A stretch of 64,000 nucleotides of DNA, from positions 55,643 through 119,642 of the forward strand of contig MENQ01000006.1 in the NCBI GenBank assembly GCA_001768325.1. The letters are read 5' to 3'. Position 1 is the first letter of the stretch; each line of letters begins with the position of its first letter. This document shows positions 1 to 8,561 of the stretch, piece after piece. The stretch comes from Bacteroidetes bacterium GWC2_46_850. Lineage in GTDB: Bacteria; Bacteroidota; Bacteroidia; Bacteroidales; Dysgonomonadaceae. The notes below the pieces were generated by a model. It was not told where the DNA came from. It did no database searches and was given only the letters and a program-made list of their open reading frames with translations. The translations under genes were made by a program, and so were the position numbers.

Positions 1-211
1 TGCTGTCTGCAACTCCCTTTATCGAAAATGAGCCGTTTGTGACTACCAGCGTATCCACAACGACCATAGCATCGTTGGTCATTTCCTGTACATACACGTT
101 TGTGCCTTCATAGGCCTCATCAGCAACAGACCCGCTGATTGTATAATTCTTGCTGTTCTGGCAGGAGAGAACGAGTCCGGCCGTTAAGAAAAGAAACAAT
201 AACTTTCTCAT
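1..211 (-). CDS. Partial lipoprotein, N-terminus only (DUF4369-like start)
   Basis: The first 70 codons of a minus-strand gene that runs off the left edge. The start at 211 gives a lipoprotein signal: a basic start, a leucine-rich stretch and the lipobox LVLSC at about residues 13-17. The mature part begins NSKNYTISGSV and continues with short beta-strand-like segments ending in a TLVVTNGSFSIKG stretch. This is the look of the DUF4369 domain found at the N-terminus of many Bacteroidetes thioredoxin-like (AhpC/TSA) envelope lipoproteins. The catalytic part lies outside the window, so the oxidoreductase role is inferred only. It is divergent from rpe. Confidence 0.7.
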   Translation of the reverse strand, partial: MRKLLFLFLTAGLVLSCQNSKNYTISGSVADEAYEGTNVYVQEMTNDAMVVVDTLVVTNGSFSIKGVADS

Positions 212-241
212 TTTAATCTCTTTTTTATATTTAAACATGGA

Positions 242-249
242 CAAAGATA
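242..249 (-). promoter_or_regulatory. Probable -7 element for the left-edge lipoprotein gene
   Basis: Read on the minus strand the bases are TATCTTTG, an exact match to the Bacteroidetes -7 consensus TAnnTTTG, 31 bases before the lipoprotein start. No good -33 TTTG is seen at the usual 19-base spacing. Confidence 0.5.
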
Positions 250-277
250 GTAAAATGTCCGTATAAATTGCGCTAAG

Positions 278-308
278 TTGATGATATAAAAAAATTTCCA
301 TACCTTTG
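278..308 (+). promoter_or_regulatory. Probable rpe promoter
   Basis: TACCTTTG at 301-308 matches the -7 consensus TAnnTTTG. A TTG at 278-280 sits about where the -33 element is expected. The rpe start codon follows at 332. Confidence 0.55.
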
Positions 309-331
309 AAACATAAATTTGCAATAAGTAT

Positions 332-982
332 ATGGGTACGATGGTAGCACCGTCATTGCTGGCGGCCGATTTTTTGAACCTGGAGAGAGACCTTGAGATG
401 CTTAACCGCAGTGAGGCTGACTGGATCCATCTCGACATCATGGATGGTGTTTTCGTGCCGAACATCTCTTTCGGCTTTCCGGTGATCAGTCTGTTAAGGA
501 AAGTGACCAAAAAGCCTTTGGATGCCCATCTGATGATTGTTCAACCCGATAAATTCGTGGATGAGATTGCTGCCGTGGGTGCCACCTATATGAACGTACA
601 CTATGAAGCCTGCACCCATTTGCACAGGGTGGTTCAGGAGATCAGAAGAAAGGGTATGAAACCAGCCGTTACATTGAATCCGCATACTCCGGTATCCCTG
701 CTGGAAGATATCTTACCCGATCTGGACATGGTTCTGCTGATGTCGGTAAACCCCGGCTTCGGCGGCCAGCAATTTATTGAACATTCCGTGAGAAAGGTAG
801 ATCAACTCAAAAAGATGATCCTGAAACAACACACTTCAACCCTGATTGAGGTAGATGGAGGAGTAAACCTCGACACAGGAAGAAGACTTGTTGATGCGGG
901 TGCCGATGTACTTGTCGCCGGAAGCTTTGTCTTCTCTTCGGATAACCCTGCAGAAACCATCCGGATGTTGCGGGCGCTATAA
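332..982 (+). CDS. rpe: Ribulose-phosphate 3-epimerase
   Basis: Interconverts D-ribulose 5-phosphate and D-xylulose 5-phosphate in the cytosolic pentose phosphate pathway. The 216-residue length is normal for this TIM-barrel family. Family marks are visible in order: APSLLAADF near the N-terminus, HLDIMDGVFVPNISFG (metal-binding His/Asp and catalytic Asp), DAHLMIVQP, the phosphate loop segment SVNPGFGGQ, and EVDGGVN carrying the second catalytic Asp. The start at 332 is the first ATG after the promoter at 301; a second ATG nine bases later is possible. The comEC gene follows after 52 bases with no visible terminator, so they may be co-transcribed. Confidence 0.95.
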   Translation: MGTMVAPSLLAADFLNLERDLEMLNRSEADWIHLDIMDGVFVPNISFGFPVISLLRKVTKKPLDAHLMIVQPDKFVDEIAAVGATYMNVHYEACTHLHRVVQEIRRKGMKPAVTLNPHTPVSLLEDILPDLDMVLLMSVNPGFGGQQFIEHSVRKVDQLKKMILKQHTSTLIEVDGGVNLDTGRRLVDAGADVLVAGSFVFSSDNPAETIRMLRAL

Positions 983-1034
983 CTTCGACTTCTCCATTCT
1001 GGCCGTAATTCCCTTTATTTCTGGCGCGCAGATT

Positions 1035-2999
1035 ATGAACGCTTTTATCGGAAAAACGCCATTTTTCCGCCTGCTTTTACCGGTTATGGCAGGCATAGCA
1101 TTCTGCGCCTTACTTCCTGCATGGATAGCTCGCCTATATTGTTTGATTCCCACAGGATTAACCCTCATGTTACTTTCCTGCTTTTTCAGGATCAATATCC
1201 GATACCCCTTTCGATGGGTATTTGGTGCAGGCCTGTATTTGTTACTCTTCTCCCTTACAATTTTACAATACCGGGAACAGGAGAAAAACAGAGAGTATTT
1301 TTTTTCAAATGAGTCACAGTATTATACAGGTGTCCTGCTTGATATTCCGGAAATAAAGCCCCGTTCCATTGCCTGTAATGTGAAGATTTCATATCCTCAT
1401 CAGCAAAAAGTAAAATTATATCTTGCCCCGGACAGCGCAGCACGGGAATTGAAGCCTGCCGACGAGATCATTTTCTATGCAAACATGCAGTCGTTCCGCA
1501 ACTTAGGCAATCCGGATGATTTTGATTATGTCCAGTACATGAAAATAAAGGGCTTCACCGGATCGGCCTACATCCCGGAATCCGACTGGCAGAAAACAGG
1601 ATGCCAATCCCGCGCCATTTCACCACAGTCGCAGCGGTTACGGGTAAAAGCACTGACAATGTATCGTTCACTGATTGACAACAAAGATGCCTGCGCCTTT
1701 ATCTCTGCCCTCACACTCGGATACCGGGGAGATCTATCGGACGACATCCAGGAGGCTTTTCGTGCTTCAGGCACTGCCCACGTACTGGCGGTGAGCGGAC
1801 TGCATGTGGGCATCATCTACGTGATGATCAGCCTGATGTTCTCCTTTTTGGGAAAAACGGGTTGGCGACTCATACTCCGTCAGTCACTGCTGATTCTCAC
1901 ACTTTGGATCTACGTGTTTCTGGCAGGCGGATCTGCTTCCGTGATGCGGGCGGCCATCATGCTCTCCTTTTTTTGCCTGGGCAACATGATCAACCAAAGG
2001 GGATTTACATACAACACGCTCGCTGCAACCGCATTTTTCATTCTCCTGTTCAATCCGTTCAGCTTGTTTGACATCAGCTTTCAGATGAGTTTCGGTGCTG
2101 TGGCGGCCATTCTCTATTTTCAACCGAAATTAGATACCCTGTATAAGCCCAAAGGACAAATAAAGAAGTATGTATGGGATCTTTTCACTGTTTCTACGGC
2201 AGCGCAGCTGGGCGTCTTTCCGCTGGTACTCTATTATTTTGGCACGTTTCCCACCTGGTTTTTCGTCACCAACCTGTTGGTGGTACCGCTGATCGGGATT
2301 ATTATATACGCAGCGGCAGCCCTTGTGGCAGTCGGCGCCATCAACAGGGTGGCAGCGGGTTTCTTCGACAGGATTGAATCAGTCTTACAATGGGTTGCAG
2401 AAACACTGACCGGGATTACCTTACGAATCGTCCAGATTTCCGAATCGCTCCCTTTTGCACAACTCGCCGACAGCTTTATTACCACAATCCAGCTCCCACT
2501 GATGATGCTGTTTGTCTTTCTTTTTGCCAGGTTTCTGTACACCCATCGCGTAAAGCCTTTGATAATCGCACTGATCTCATTATTTGCTTTTCAAATGATC
2601 ACGCTGGAGAATCAGCTGCGCACCCCATCCCCCAGGCTGGTGGTGTTCAACAATCCTGACAGAAGTGAAATCGCGTTGTTTACCGAAGGAAAACGTCATT
2701 TTCTGCCTGTCCCTGACAACGGGTTCCTGCCACACCCCCAGAAACGCATCCTCCGCTTGTCGGATGACGCATTGGCCGGCTTCGTTGCCTCGTCGTCGTT
2801 CCCGGTTGATATACTGGTACTCTCGAATCATGCCGGATTTAAAATGGAACAACTAATTCCCCTGTTCGAGCCTTCGCTCATTGTTCTGGACAGCTCTCTT
2901 CCCCGCAGTGTTGCGAACCGGATGACCGCTGAATGCCGGCAGCTGGGTATTCATGTGCACGATGTCACAAAAGAGGGTGCCTTTTCTCTGATTTTTTAG
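1035..2999 (+). CDS. comEC: ComEC/Rec2-type DNA uptake channel protein
   Basis: Predicted inner-membrane channel for uptake of single-stranded DNA during natural transformation. The ATG at 1035 gives 654 residues; the open frame extends further upstream into rpe, but that part has no homology-like character. A DUF4131-type N-terminal region with several membrane segments comes first. The Competence domain follows from about residue 220, with the conserved GTAHVLAVSGLHVGI stretch and about ten hydrophobic helices. The last ~110 residues resemble a shortened metallo-beta-lactamase-like tail without the HxHxDH zinc motif, so nuclease activity in this protein is doubtful. Whether the strain is competent cannot be judged from here. 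Confidence 0.88.
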   Translation: MNAFIGKTPFFRLLLPVMAGIAFCALLPAWIARLYCLIPTGLTLMLLSCFFRINIRYPFRWVFGAGLYLLLFSLTILQYREQEKNREYFFSNESQYYTGVLLDIPEIKPRSIACNVKISYPHQQKVKLYLAPDSAARELKPADEIIFYANMQSFRNLGNPDDFDYVQYMKIKGFTGSAYIPESDWQKTGCQSRAISPQSQRLRVKALTMYRSLIDNKDACAFISALTLGYRGDLSDDIQEAFRASGTAHVLAVSGLHVGIIYVMISLMFSFLGKTGWRLILRQSLLILTLWIYVFLAGGSASVMRAAIMLSFFCLGNMINQRGFTYNTLAATAFFILLFNPFSLFDISFQMSFGAVAAILYFQPKLDTLYKPKGQIKKYVWDLFTVSTAAQLGVFPLVLYYFGTFPTWFFVTNLLVVPLIGIIIYAAAALVAVGAINRVAAGFFDRIESVLQWVAETLTGITLRIVQISESLPFAQLADSFITTIQLPLMMLFVFLFARFLYTHRVKPLIIALISLFAFQMITLENQLRTPSPRLVVFNNPDRSEIALFTEGKRHFLPVPDNGFLPHPQKRILRLSDDALAGFVASSSFPVDILVLSNHAGFKMEQLIPLFEPSLIVLDSSLPRSVANRMTAECRQLGIHVHDVTKEGAFSLIF

Positions 3000-3007
3000 T
3001 ACTTTTG
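3000..3007 (+). promoter_or_regulatory. Probable -7 element for the DHH phosphoesterase gene
   Basis: TACTTTTG begins one base after the comEC stop codon and fits TAnnTTTG. The start codon at 3040 lies 32 bases further on. The -33 region is weak. Confidence 0.45.
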
Positions 3008-3039
3008 TTCCCTACTTAATAAAAAGATTGTACAAAAAA

Positions 3040-4095
3040 ATGAATTTGACAGATCCGATCTCCGAGGTAATCCAACCCCTAAAAGTGGCAGCGATCATGG
3101 ACGCCATAGAGAGATCAGAAAAGATTGTAATCACAACCCACCTCTCACCCGACGGTGATGCACTGGGTTCTTCTCTTGCCTTGTACCATTATCTCAAAGG
3201 AAGAGGGAAACAGGCACGCATCATCATACCCAACTCTTTTCCCTACTTTCTGAAATGGATGAAGGGAGCCAACGAGGTGGAAATTTACGAGTACAATCCT
3301 TCTGCGGCCCAACACATCCTTCATCACACAGATCTTATTTTCGCACTCGACTACAATATTCCGAAAAGAACGGGAGATATGGGCCCCGCCCTGGAAGCTT
3401 CACCGGCAAAAAAGATTCTGATCGATCATCATCTTTTCCCTGGAAATATCTTTGACATTACTGTCTCTCATCCCGAGATATCCTCAACCAGCGAACTGAT
3501 ATTCCGGTTGCTGTTTCAGGCAGGAAAATATGATGAACTTACCCTGGCCGAAGCCGAGTGCATCTATTGTGGTATGATGACCGACACCGGTGGTTTCACC
3601 TTCAACTCCAGCGATCCGGAGATATTTGAGATCATCAGCATGTTATTGCGTAAAAAAATCGACAAGGATGCCATCTATTCGCACGTGTTTAACAATTACT
3701 CGGAAGCTCGCTTCCGGTTGCTTGGTTACACCCTGTCGCAACGCATGGAGGTTTATCCCGATTTGCATGCAGCACTCCTCTACCTTTCCAAGGAAGACCA
3801 GTCACAGTTTCGCTTCGGCAAGGGTGACACGGAGGGATTTGTAAATTATCCGCTCAGCATCAAGAATATCATTTTTTCCACCTTCATCCGGGAAGATGAC
3901 GGGATGATAAAACTATCGTTTCGCTCGCAGCTCTCGTTTCCGTGCAACGAATTTGCAGCAGATTTTTTCAATGGAGGCGGTCATCTGAATGCCTCCGGAG
4001 GGGAGTATTACGGCACTTTTGAAGAAGCGCTCCGCATCTATGCCGATGGACTGAAAGCCTATGAAAGCAAGTTAAAGCAGGCCATCAACCCATGA
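3040..4095 (+). CDS. nrnA: DHH/DHHA1 phosphoesterase, NrnA-like (nanoRNase / pAp phosphatase)
   Basis: Likely degrades very short RNA or cyclic-dinucleotide-derived linear dinucleotides and may dephosphorylate pAp. Visible motifs are SPDGDALGSSLAL (metal-binding Asp residues), FALDYN, IDHHLFP (the DHH signature), GMMTDTGGF, and the C-terminal DHHA1 motif GGGHLNASGG. The length of 351 residues is typical. I use the ATG at 3040 because it gives the usual N-terminus; a TTG four codons earlier would add only Met-Tyr-Lys-Lys. In an organism with a CdaA diadenylate cyclase (encoded at 12.6-13.3 kb) a protein of this family may also take part in c-di-AMP turnover. That link is inferred. Confidence 0.9.
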   Translation: MNLTDPISEVIQPLKVAAIMDAIERSEKIVITTHLSPDGDALGSSLALYHYLKGRGKQARIIIPNSFPYFLKWMKGANEVEIYEYNPSAAQHILHHTDLIFALDYNIPKRTGDMGPALEASPAKKILIDHHLFPGNIFDITVSHPEISSTSELIFRLLFQAGKYDELTLAEAECIYCGMMTDTGGFTFNSSDPEIFEIISMLLRKKIDKDAIYSHVFNNYSEARFRLLGYTLSQRMEVYPDLHAALLYLSKEDQSQFRFGKGDTEGFVNYPLSIKNIIFSTFIREDDGMIKLSFRSQLSFPCNEFAADFFNGGGHLNASGGEYYGTFEEALRIYADGLKAYESKLKQAINP

Positions 4096-4141
4096 TAATC
4101 TTTTTTTAAGGATCTATCTCTTTTTATTTCGGTGTAACGGT

Positions 4142-4172
4142 TGGTTTTTTTAAAGCAGATTGCTTACTTTTG
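4142..4172 (+). promoter_or_regulatory. Probable promoter for the DUF4827-glmM pair
   Basis: TACTTTTG at 4165-4172 fits TAnnTTTG, with a near-match -33 element (TTGG at 4141-4144). The transcript would run through the repeat at 4188-4274 before reaching the lipoprotein start at 4298. Confidence 0.45.
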
Positions 4173-4187
4173 TAGTTTCCTAAAGAA

Positions 4188-4274
4188 CGAAAACGTTCAC
4201 AAAGGTTAGTCGTTTTCTCCGCTCGGCATAGCTCAAGCAAGCTTGGCTCTGCTCTTGCTTAACGAAAACGTTCA
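4188..4274 (+). repeat. Dispersed intergenic repeat, copy A (inverted relative to copy B)
   Basis: An 87-base element bounded at both ends by the block CGAAAACGTTCA. Reverse-complemented, it shares several blocks in the same order with the element at 9816-9989: GAACGTTTTCG, a TTAAGCAAGAGCAGA-like segment, GCCGAGCGGAGAA, and GACTAACCTTTGTGAACG. An internal AAGCAAG/CTTGCTT inverted repeat could fold. It sits in the 5' leader of the DUF4827 gene. Confidence 0.7.
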
Positions 4275-4297
4275 TTTCATTTATACAACAGATTCAT

Positions 4298-4855
4298 ATG
4301 AAGCATTTACATTTCATTGTCATCATCCTTGGCGGATTATTATTTCTCACTGTTTCCTGCAAGGATACCATGACCTATGCCGATTATCTGAAGGCAGAAG
4401 AAAAAGCCATCGACCTGTTTATTGAATCCAACAATCTCACCATTCTCAAGAGTTTTCCTGCAGACAGGGTCTTCGAAGAGAACGAATTTTATAAAGATCC
4501 CACCACCGGCGTCTATCTTAACATCATCAGTTACGGGGACACGACCCGCAATCTGCAATGGAAAGAGGAGGTTTATGTACGTTTCAGCGGTTTACACTAT
4601 TTCAATACAGATGATACTACCCGATATACCAATTTTTACAGCACGCCCGAAGAGATTGTATACATCGGCCCTGTTAATACATCCACCAAAAGCAATTATA
4701 CTACGCCGGGATGGGTCGTTCCCCTCAGTTATGTGGGTCATACCGGAAAAGTAAAAATGATCATTCCTTTTAATATGGGTTCTTCTTATGATCAGTCTAA
4801 GTATGAGCCCACTTATTATGACATGGTACAATATCGGTTTGAAAATCAATATTGA
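4298..4855 (+). CDS. DUF4827 domain lipoprotein (FKBP-fold-like)
   Basis: A 185-residue exported lipoprotein: the hydrophobic signal is followed by the lipobox TVSC at about residue 26. The mature start (TYADYLKAEEKAIDLFI) and the YVRFSGL and VPLSYVGHTGKVKMIIPFNMGSS stretches match the DUF4827 family, which has an FKBP-type peptidyl-prolyl isomerase-like fold. Activity has not been established for this family as far as I know. It lies 78 bases upstream of glmM, an order I recall from other Bacteroidales. A short CGGG/CCCG hairpin with a T run lies between the two. Confidence 0.75.
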   Translation: MKHLHFIVIILGGLLFLTVSCKDTMTYADYLKAEEKAIDLFIESNNLTILKSFPADRVFEENEFYKDPTTGVYLNIISYGDTTRNLQWKEEVYVRFSGLHYFNTDDTTRYTNFYSTPEEIVYIGPVNTSTKSNYTTPGWVVPLSYVGHTGKVKMIIPFNMGSSYDQSKYEPTYYDMVQYRFENQY

Positions 4856-4868
4856 ATTGATCGGTTCC

Positions 4869-4892
4869 TCCGGGTTTTCGCCCGCTTTTTTT
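4869..4892 (+). terminator. Weak hairpin with T run between DUF4827 gene and glmM
   Basis: CGGG, a six-base loop, CCCG, then CTTTTTTT. The stem is only four G-C pairs, so it may attenuate rather than stop transcription. Confidence 0.4.
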
Positions 4893-4933
4893 GTAAAATC
4901 ACCAGCTCACGGCATATTTCATAAGTTATTTAT

Positions 4934-6316
4934 ATGACATTAATCAAATCCATATCAGGTATCAGGGGTACTATTGGCGGAGAAACGGGTGAAAACCTCA
5001 CGCCGATTGATATCGTTAAATTTACAGCGGCATATGCATCCTTCATCAGAAAAGTATCGCGGCAAAGCCAACCCAGAATTGTGGTGGGGCGCGACGCCCG
5101 TATATCAGGAGAGATGGTACACCGGATTATTACCGGCACACTCATCGGCATGGGCTGTGATGTGACCGATATCGGACTGGCTACGACTCCCACCACGGAG
5201 ATTGCCGTACCGAAAGAAGAGGCTGCGGGAGGCATCATCATCACGGCAAGTCACAATCCCAAGCAGTGGAATGCCCTGAAGCTGCTCAATCAAAATGGAG
5301 AATTTCTGAACGCGGAAGAGGGAAAAGAAATACTTGAACTTGCCGAAACAGGAAACTTTTCATTCTCACCGGTGGACGAACTGGGAAAGATCACGCAAAA
5401 GCAGTATCTGCATGAACACATCCAACGTGTCTTATCTCTCGCTCTGGTAGATAAAGAAGCAATCAAAGCTGCCAATTTCCGGGTAGCCGTCGACAGTGTA
5501 AATTCAGTGGGAGGCATTGCCATCCCCGAACTATTGTACGCCCTGGGAGTAAAGGAGATCTTTAAATTACACTGTGCTCCACACGGCAACTTTTCCCACA
5601 ATCCGGAACCTTTACCACAACATCTGACGGAACTCGCTTCACTTACCCGCAGTTCGAAGGCAAGCGTTGGTTTTGCCGTTGACCCAGACGTGGATCGACT
5701 GGCAATTTACTGCGAAGATGGAGAACCCTTTGGGGAAGAGTATACCCTGGTGGCGGTATCCGACTACGTGCTACAGCATACGCCGGGAAACACGGTGTCA
5801 AACCTCAGTTCAAGCCGTGCCCTGCGCGATGTGACAACTGCCAGGAACGGCAGTTATTACGCTGCGGCAGTGGGTGAAGTGAACGTGGTGACAAAGATGA
5901 AAGAGGTAAACGCAGTGATTGGCGGCGAAGGAAACGGTGGCATCATTTATCCTGCGTCCCATTATGGACGCGACGCACTGGTGGGCATCGCACTGTTCCT
6001 CACCTATCTCGCCAAGTCGGGAAAGACTCCTTCAGCGCTGAGAAAATCCCTTCCCCCTTATTTTATGGCCAAACAAAAGGTGGAGCTTACACCCGGCATC
6101 GATACAGATGCGATCCTGGAAAAAATGAAAGATAAATTCAGGGATCACCAGATTACCGACATCGATGGGGTGAAGATCGATTTCCCGGATAAGTGGGTCC
6201 ATCTTCGAAAATCGAATACCGAACCGATCATCCGGGTTTATTCCGAAGCACACTCACAGGAAGAGGCGGAAGAAATCGGTAAACAGATCATTGATATTAT
6301 CAGGGACCTCACCTAA
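4934..6316 (+). CDS. glmM: Phosphoglucosamine mutase (alpha-D-phosphohexomutase family)
   Basis: Converts glucosamine 6-phosphate to glucosamine 1-phosphate for UDP-GlcNAc, and so for peptidoglycan and LPS. The 460-residue protein shows all four family signatures: the phosphoserine loop TASHNP within GIIITASHNPKQWNALK, the metal loop DPDVDRLA, the sugar-binding loop GEGNGG, and the phosphate-binding RKSNTEPIIRVY near the C-terminus. Bacteroidetes proteins of this type are annotated either as phosphoglucosamine or phosphomannomutases, and the exact sugar cannot be fixed from sequence alone. In this strain it would take up glucosamine-6-P formed by the nagA product. Confidence 0.88.
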   Translation: MTLIKSISGIRGTIGGETGENLTPIDIVKFTAAYASFIRKVSRQSQPRIVVGRDARISGEMVHRIITGTLIGMGCDVTDIGLATTPTTEIAVPKEEAAGGIIITASHNPKQWNALKLLNQNGEFLNAEEGKEILELAETGNFSFSPVDELGKITQKQYLHEHIQRVLSLALVDKEAIKAANFRVAVDSVNSVGGIAIPELLYALGVKEIFKLHCAPHGNFSHNPEPLPQHLTELASLTRSSKASVGFAVDPDVDRLAIYCEDGEPFGEEYTLVAVSDYVLQHTPGNTVSNLSSSRALRDVTTARNGSYYAAAVGEVNVVTKMKEVNAVIGGEGNGGIIYPASHYGRDALVGIALFLTYLAKSGKTPSALRKSLPPYFMAKQKVELTPGIDTDAILEKMKDKFRDHQITDIDGVKIDFPDKWVHLRKSNTEPIIRVYSEAHSQEEAEEIGKQIIDIIRDLT

Positions 6317-6408
6317 GGTCATACCAACAACCTTTTTCATCAGACAATCTGCCACATCATTTTTTGAGGTGGCATTTGTGTTCAATAGTAAGATAAAGCC
6401 AAGATTAA

Positions 6409-7233
6409 ATGAAAGATACATTGATTAGTCGCGATGACCTGCGGGGCTTGCACCATGTTTTTCGGGGCAAATATGGCGACATGCTGATCGACTTGGGTAT
6501 TAAAATATCTGCCTTGCATGTTCCCAACGAGATTTACAATCGTTCAAAACATCTCACCGGGCCTGCGTTCTGCAAGGATGTACTGGATAAACTCGGAATA
6601 ATACGCATCATACGAAACGAACAGGTGCTCGAGCAGTTCAAAAACGGGCCGTTCATCACAGTTTCAAATCATGCTTACGGGCATATCGACGGTATAGCCG
6701 CCATAGAGACCGTGGGTAGTCGTGTGGATCATTACAAGATGATGGTCAACATCATTCTTTCGTTTGTGGATACGATGTCCGAAAATTTCATCACCGTGAA
6801 TCCGATGAAAAACGAAGAAAAGAACCGATTTACCTTCGCCGGTATCAGAGAAAGCATTGCCCATTTGCGTGAGGGATACCCGATGGGGTTTTTCCCGGCT
6901 GGTGCTGTTTCCAACCTCTATTTCAGAAAAGGAAGATTTGAAATCGAGGACCGTGAATGGCAACCGGCAGTGTTAAAGATTATTCAAAAACTGAAAGTAC
7001 CGGTTATTCCCATGCATATCTCCGGTCAAAACAGTCGTTCCTTCTATCTGTCAAAGGTCTTTGGCTGGCAGTTCCGTAATCTTAGGCTTTGCCATGAACT
7101 GTACAACAAGAAAGGCAAAGAGATGGTCATCACCTTTGGTGACCCGGTGATGCCTGAGGAGATTGATCAGTTCGGAGAAGAGACCGCCCGATTGGGAGAA
7201 TTCCTGAAAGCAAAGACATATGCTTTAAAATAA
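6409..7233 (+). CDS. PlsC-like lysophospholipid/ornithine-lipid type acyltransferase
   Basis: Predicted membrane-associated glycerolipid or amino-lipid acyltransferase of 274 residues. The catalytic HxxxxxD motif is seen as SNHAYGHIDGIAA at about residues 86-98. The second block FFPAGAVSN corresponds to the FPEGT acceptor loop, and VPVIPMHISGQNS to a third family block. This variant form (NHxxGxxDG) is what I know from the hemolysin/OlsB-like branch in Bacteroidetes. The acyl acceptor is not determined. It is followed after 32 bases by the sigma-54 activator gene. Confidence 0.75.
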   Translation: MKDTLISRDDLRGLHHVFRGKYGDMLIDLGIKISALHVPNEIYNRSKHLTGPAFCKDVLDKLGIIRIIRNEQVLEQFKNGPFITVSNHAYGHIDGIAAIETVGSRVDHYKMMVNIILSFVDTMSENFITVNPMKNEEKNRFTFAGIRESIAHLREGYPMGFFPAGAVSNLYFRKGRFEIEDREWQPAVLKIIQKLKVPVIPMHISGQNSRSFYLSKVFGWQFRNLRLCHELYNKKGKEMVITFGDPVMPEEIDQFGEETARLGEFLKAKTYALK

Positions 7234-7238
7234 TTGTC

Positions 7239-7246
7239 TATCTTTG
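7239..7246 (+). promoter_or_regulatory. Probable -7 element for the sigma-54 activator gene
   Basis: TATCTTTG, an exact TAnnTTTG match, 19 bases before the start codon at 7266. No clear -33 element. Confidence 0.45.
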
Positions 7247-7265
7247 AATTCTCAAACAACATTGT

Positions 7266-8534
7266 ATGGTAAAGTACTCTCTGCAACAGGTGAAGCAACG
7301 TTTCGGCATCATTGGCAACGCTCCCGAGCTGGATCGTGCCATTGACGTGGCCTTACAGGTTGCCCCCACCGACTTGTCGGTGCTTATCACAGGAGAGAGT
7401 GGCGTGGGGAAAGAAAATTTCCCGCAGATTGTACATCTCTATAGCAAACGCAAACATGGCCCCTACTTTGCCATTAACTGCGGATCTATCCCCGAGGGCA
7501 CCATCGACTCAGAACTCTTTGGCCACGAGAAAGGCTCTTTTACCGGCGCCACCGGCACCAGGAAAGGTTATTTTGAAGCTGCCAACGGCGGCACCCTCTT
7601 CCTCGACGAGGCTGGTGAACTGCCACTATCCACCCAGGCAAGATTGCTGCGGGTGCTCGAAAGCGGAGAGTTCATCAAGGTAGGTTCGTCAAAGGTGGAA
7701 AAGAGCGATGTGCGGGTGGTAGCGGCTACCAACATGGATATGATAAAAGCCGTGGAACAGGGAAAGTTTCGCGAGGATCTCTATTACCGGCTCAACTCTG
7801 TCCCCATCCGCATACCACCGCTGCGGGACAGGAGAGATGATATACCCCTGCTCTTCAGGAAATTCGCAGGAGACTGTGCGGAAAAATACATGATGCCTTC
7901 CATCAACCTCACCGACGATGCGCGGGAGATGCTGAAGAATTACCGCTGGCCGGGGAATATCCGCCAGTTGAAGAACATCACCGAACAGATTTCCATCATT
8001 GAGCAGGAGCGTGTGATCACTGCCGATATCCTGCAGAAATATCTACCCCACAATGAGGTGGGCATGCTTCCCGTCCCCCTGTCCCAGCTTCATGATACTG
8101 AACAGAAATCATTTGCCAACGAGCGGGAGATATTGTACCAGGTTCTCTTCGATATGAAGAAAGACATCACCGATCTGAAGCAGGTTGTAAAGAGTATCAT
8201 GAAAAATCCGGGTCAGACGGCTTCTACTTTTGAGACCACCTCAACCGAACTTCAAACAGCATCGGTTATACGGGAAGATCATACCCACGTATCGGTTCCG
8301 GTAAAATATGAAGCGCTTCCCAAAAGCATTCAGCTTGATAAAAGGGAGAAAGACGACATCCAGGAAGCCACCGAATATGAGGAGAGTACCTTATCGATCA
8401 GCGAAGTGGAGAAAGAAATGATTATCAAAGCGCTGGAGCGGCATAGCGGTAAACGTAAACTGGCTGCAGCCGACTTGGGCATCTCCGAACGCACCCTTTA
8501 CCGCAAAATTAAGGAATATAGCCTGGAGGGTTGA
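7266..8534 (+). CDS. Sigma-54-dependent transcriptional activator without receiver domain
   Basis: A 422-residue bacterial enhancer-binding protein that uses ATP to open sigma-54 promoters. The AAA+ domain starts almost at the N-terminus: Walker A GESGVGKE near residue 45, the sigma-54 contact loop as GSFTGA (Ser for the usual Ala) near residue 85, Walker B GGTLFLDE, and the arginine-finger region FREDLYYRLN. After a long linker (~residues 250-370) a Fis-type helix-turn-helix ends the protein (AAADLGISERTLYRKI). There is no response-regulator or GAF domain, so its input signal must be another protein or its own expression level. It directly precedes lptE. Confidence 0.9.
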   Translation: MVKYSLQQVKQRFGIIGNAPELDRAIDVALQVAPTDLSVLITGESGVGKENFPQIVHLYSKRKHGPYFAINCGSIPEGTIDSELFGHEKGSFTGATGTRKGYFEAANGGTLFLDEAGELPLSTQARLLRVLESGEFIKVGSSKVEKSDVRVVAATNMDMIKAVEQGKFREDLYYRLNSVPIRIPPLRDRRDDIPLLFRKFAGDCAEKYMMPSINLTDDAREMLKNYRWPGNIRQLKNITEQISIIEQERVITADILQKYLPHNEVGMLPVPLSQLHDTEQKSFANEREILYQVLFDMKKDITDLKQVVKSIMKNPGQTASTFETTSTELQTASVIREDHTHVSVPVKYEALPKSIQLDKREKDDIQEATEYEESTLSISEVEKEMIIKALERHSGKRKLAAADLGISERTLYRKIKEYSLEG

Positions 8535-8561
8535 TCTCATCCGGATAAACAGGGAACAAGC

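Noticed and set aside
888..1034. Longer start for comEC inside rpe
   Set aside because: The 49 residues have no membrane or domain character, and the ATG at 1035 gives the normal N-terminus.
4200..4212. TAACCTTTG-type word in the dispersed repeat as a promoter
   Set aside because: It has one base too many between TA and TTTG compared with TAnnTTTG, and no -33 element.
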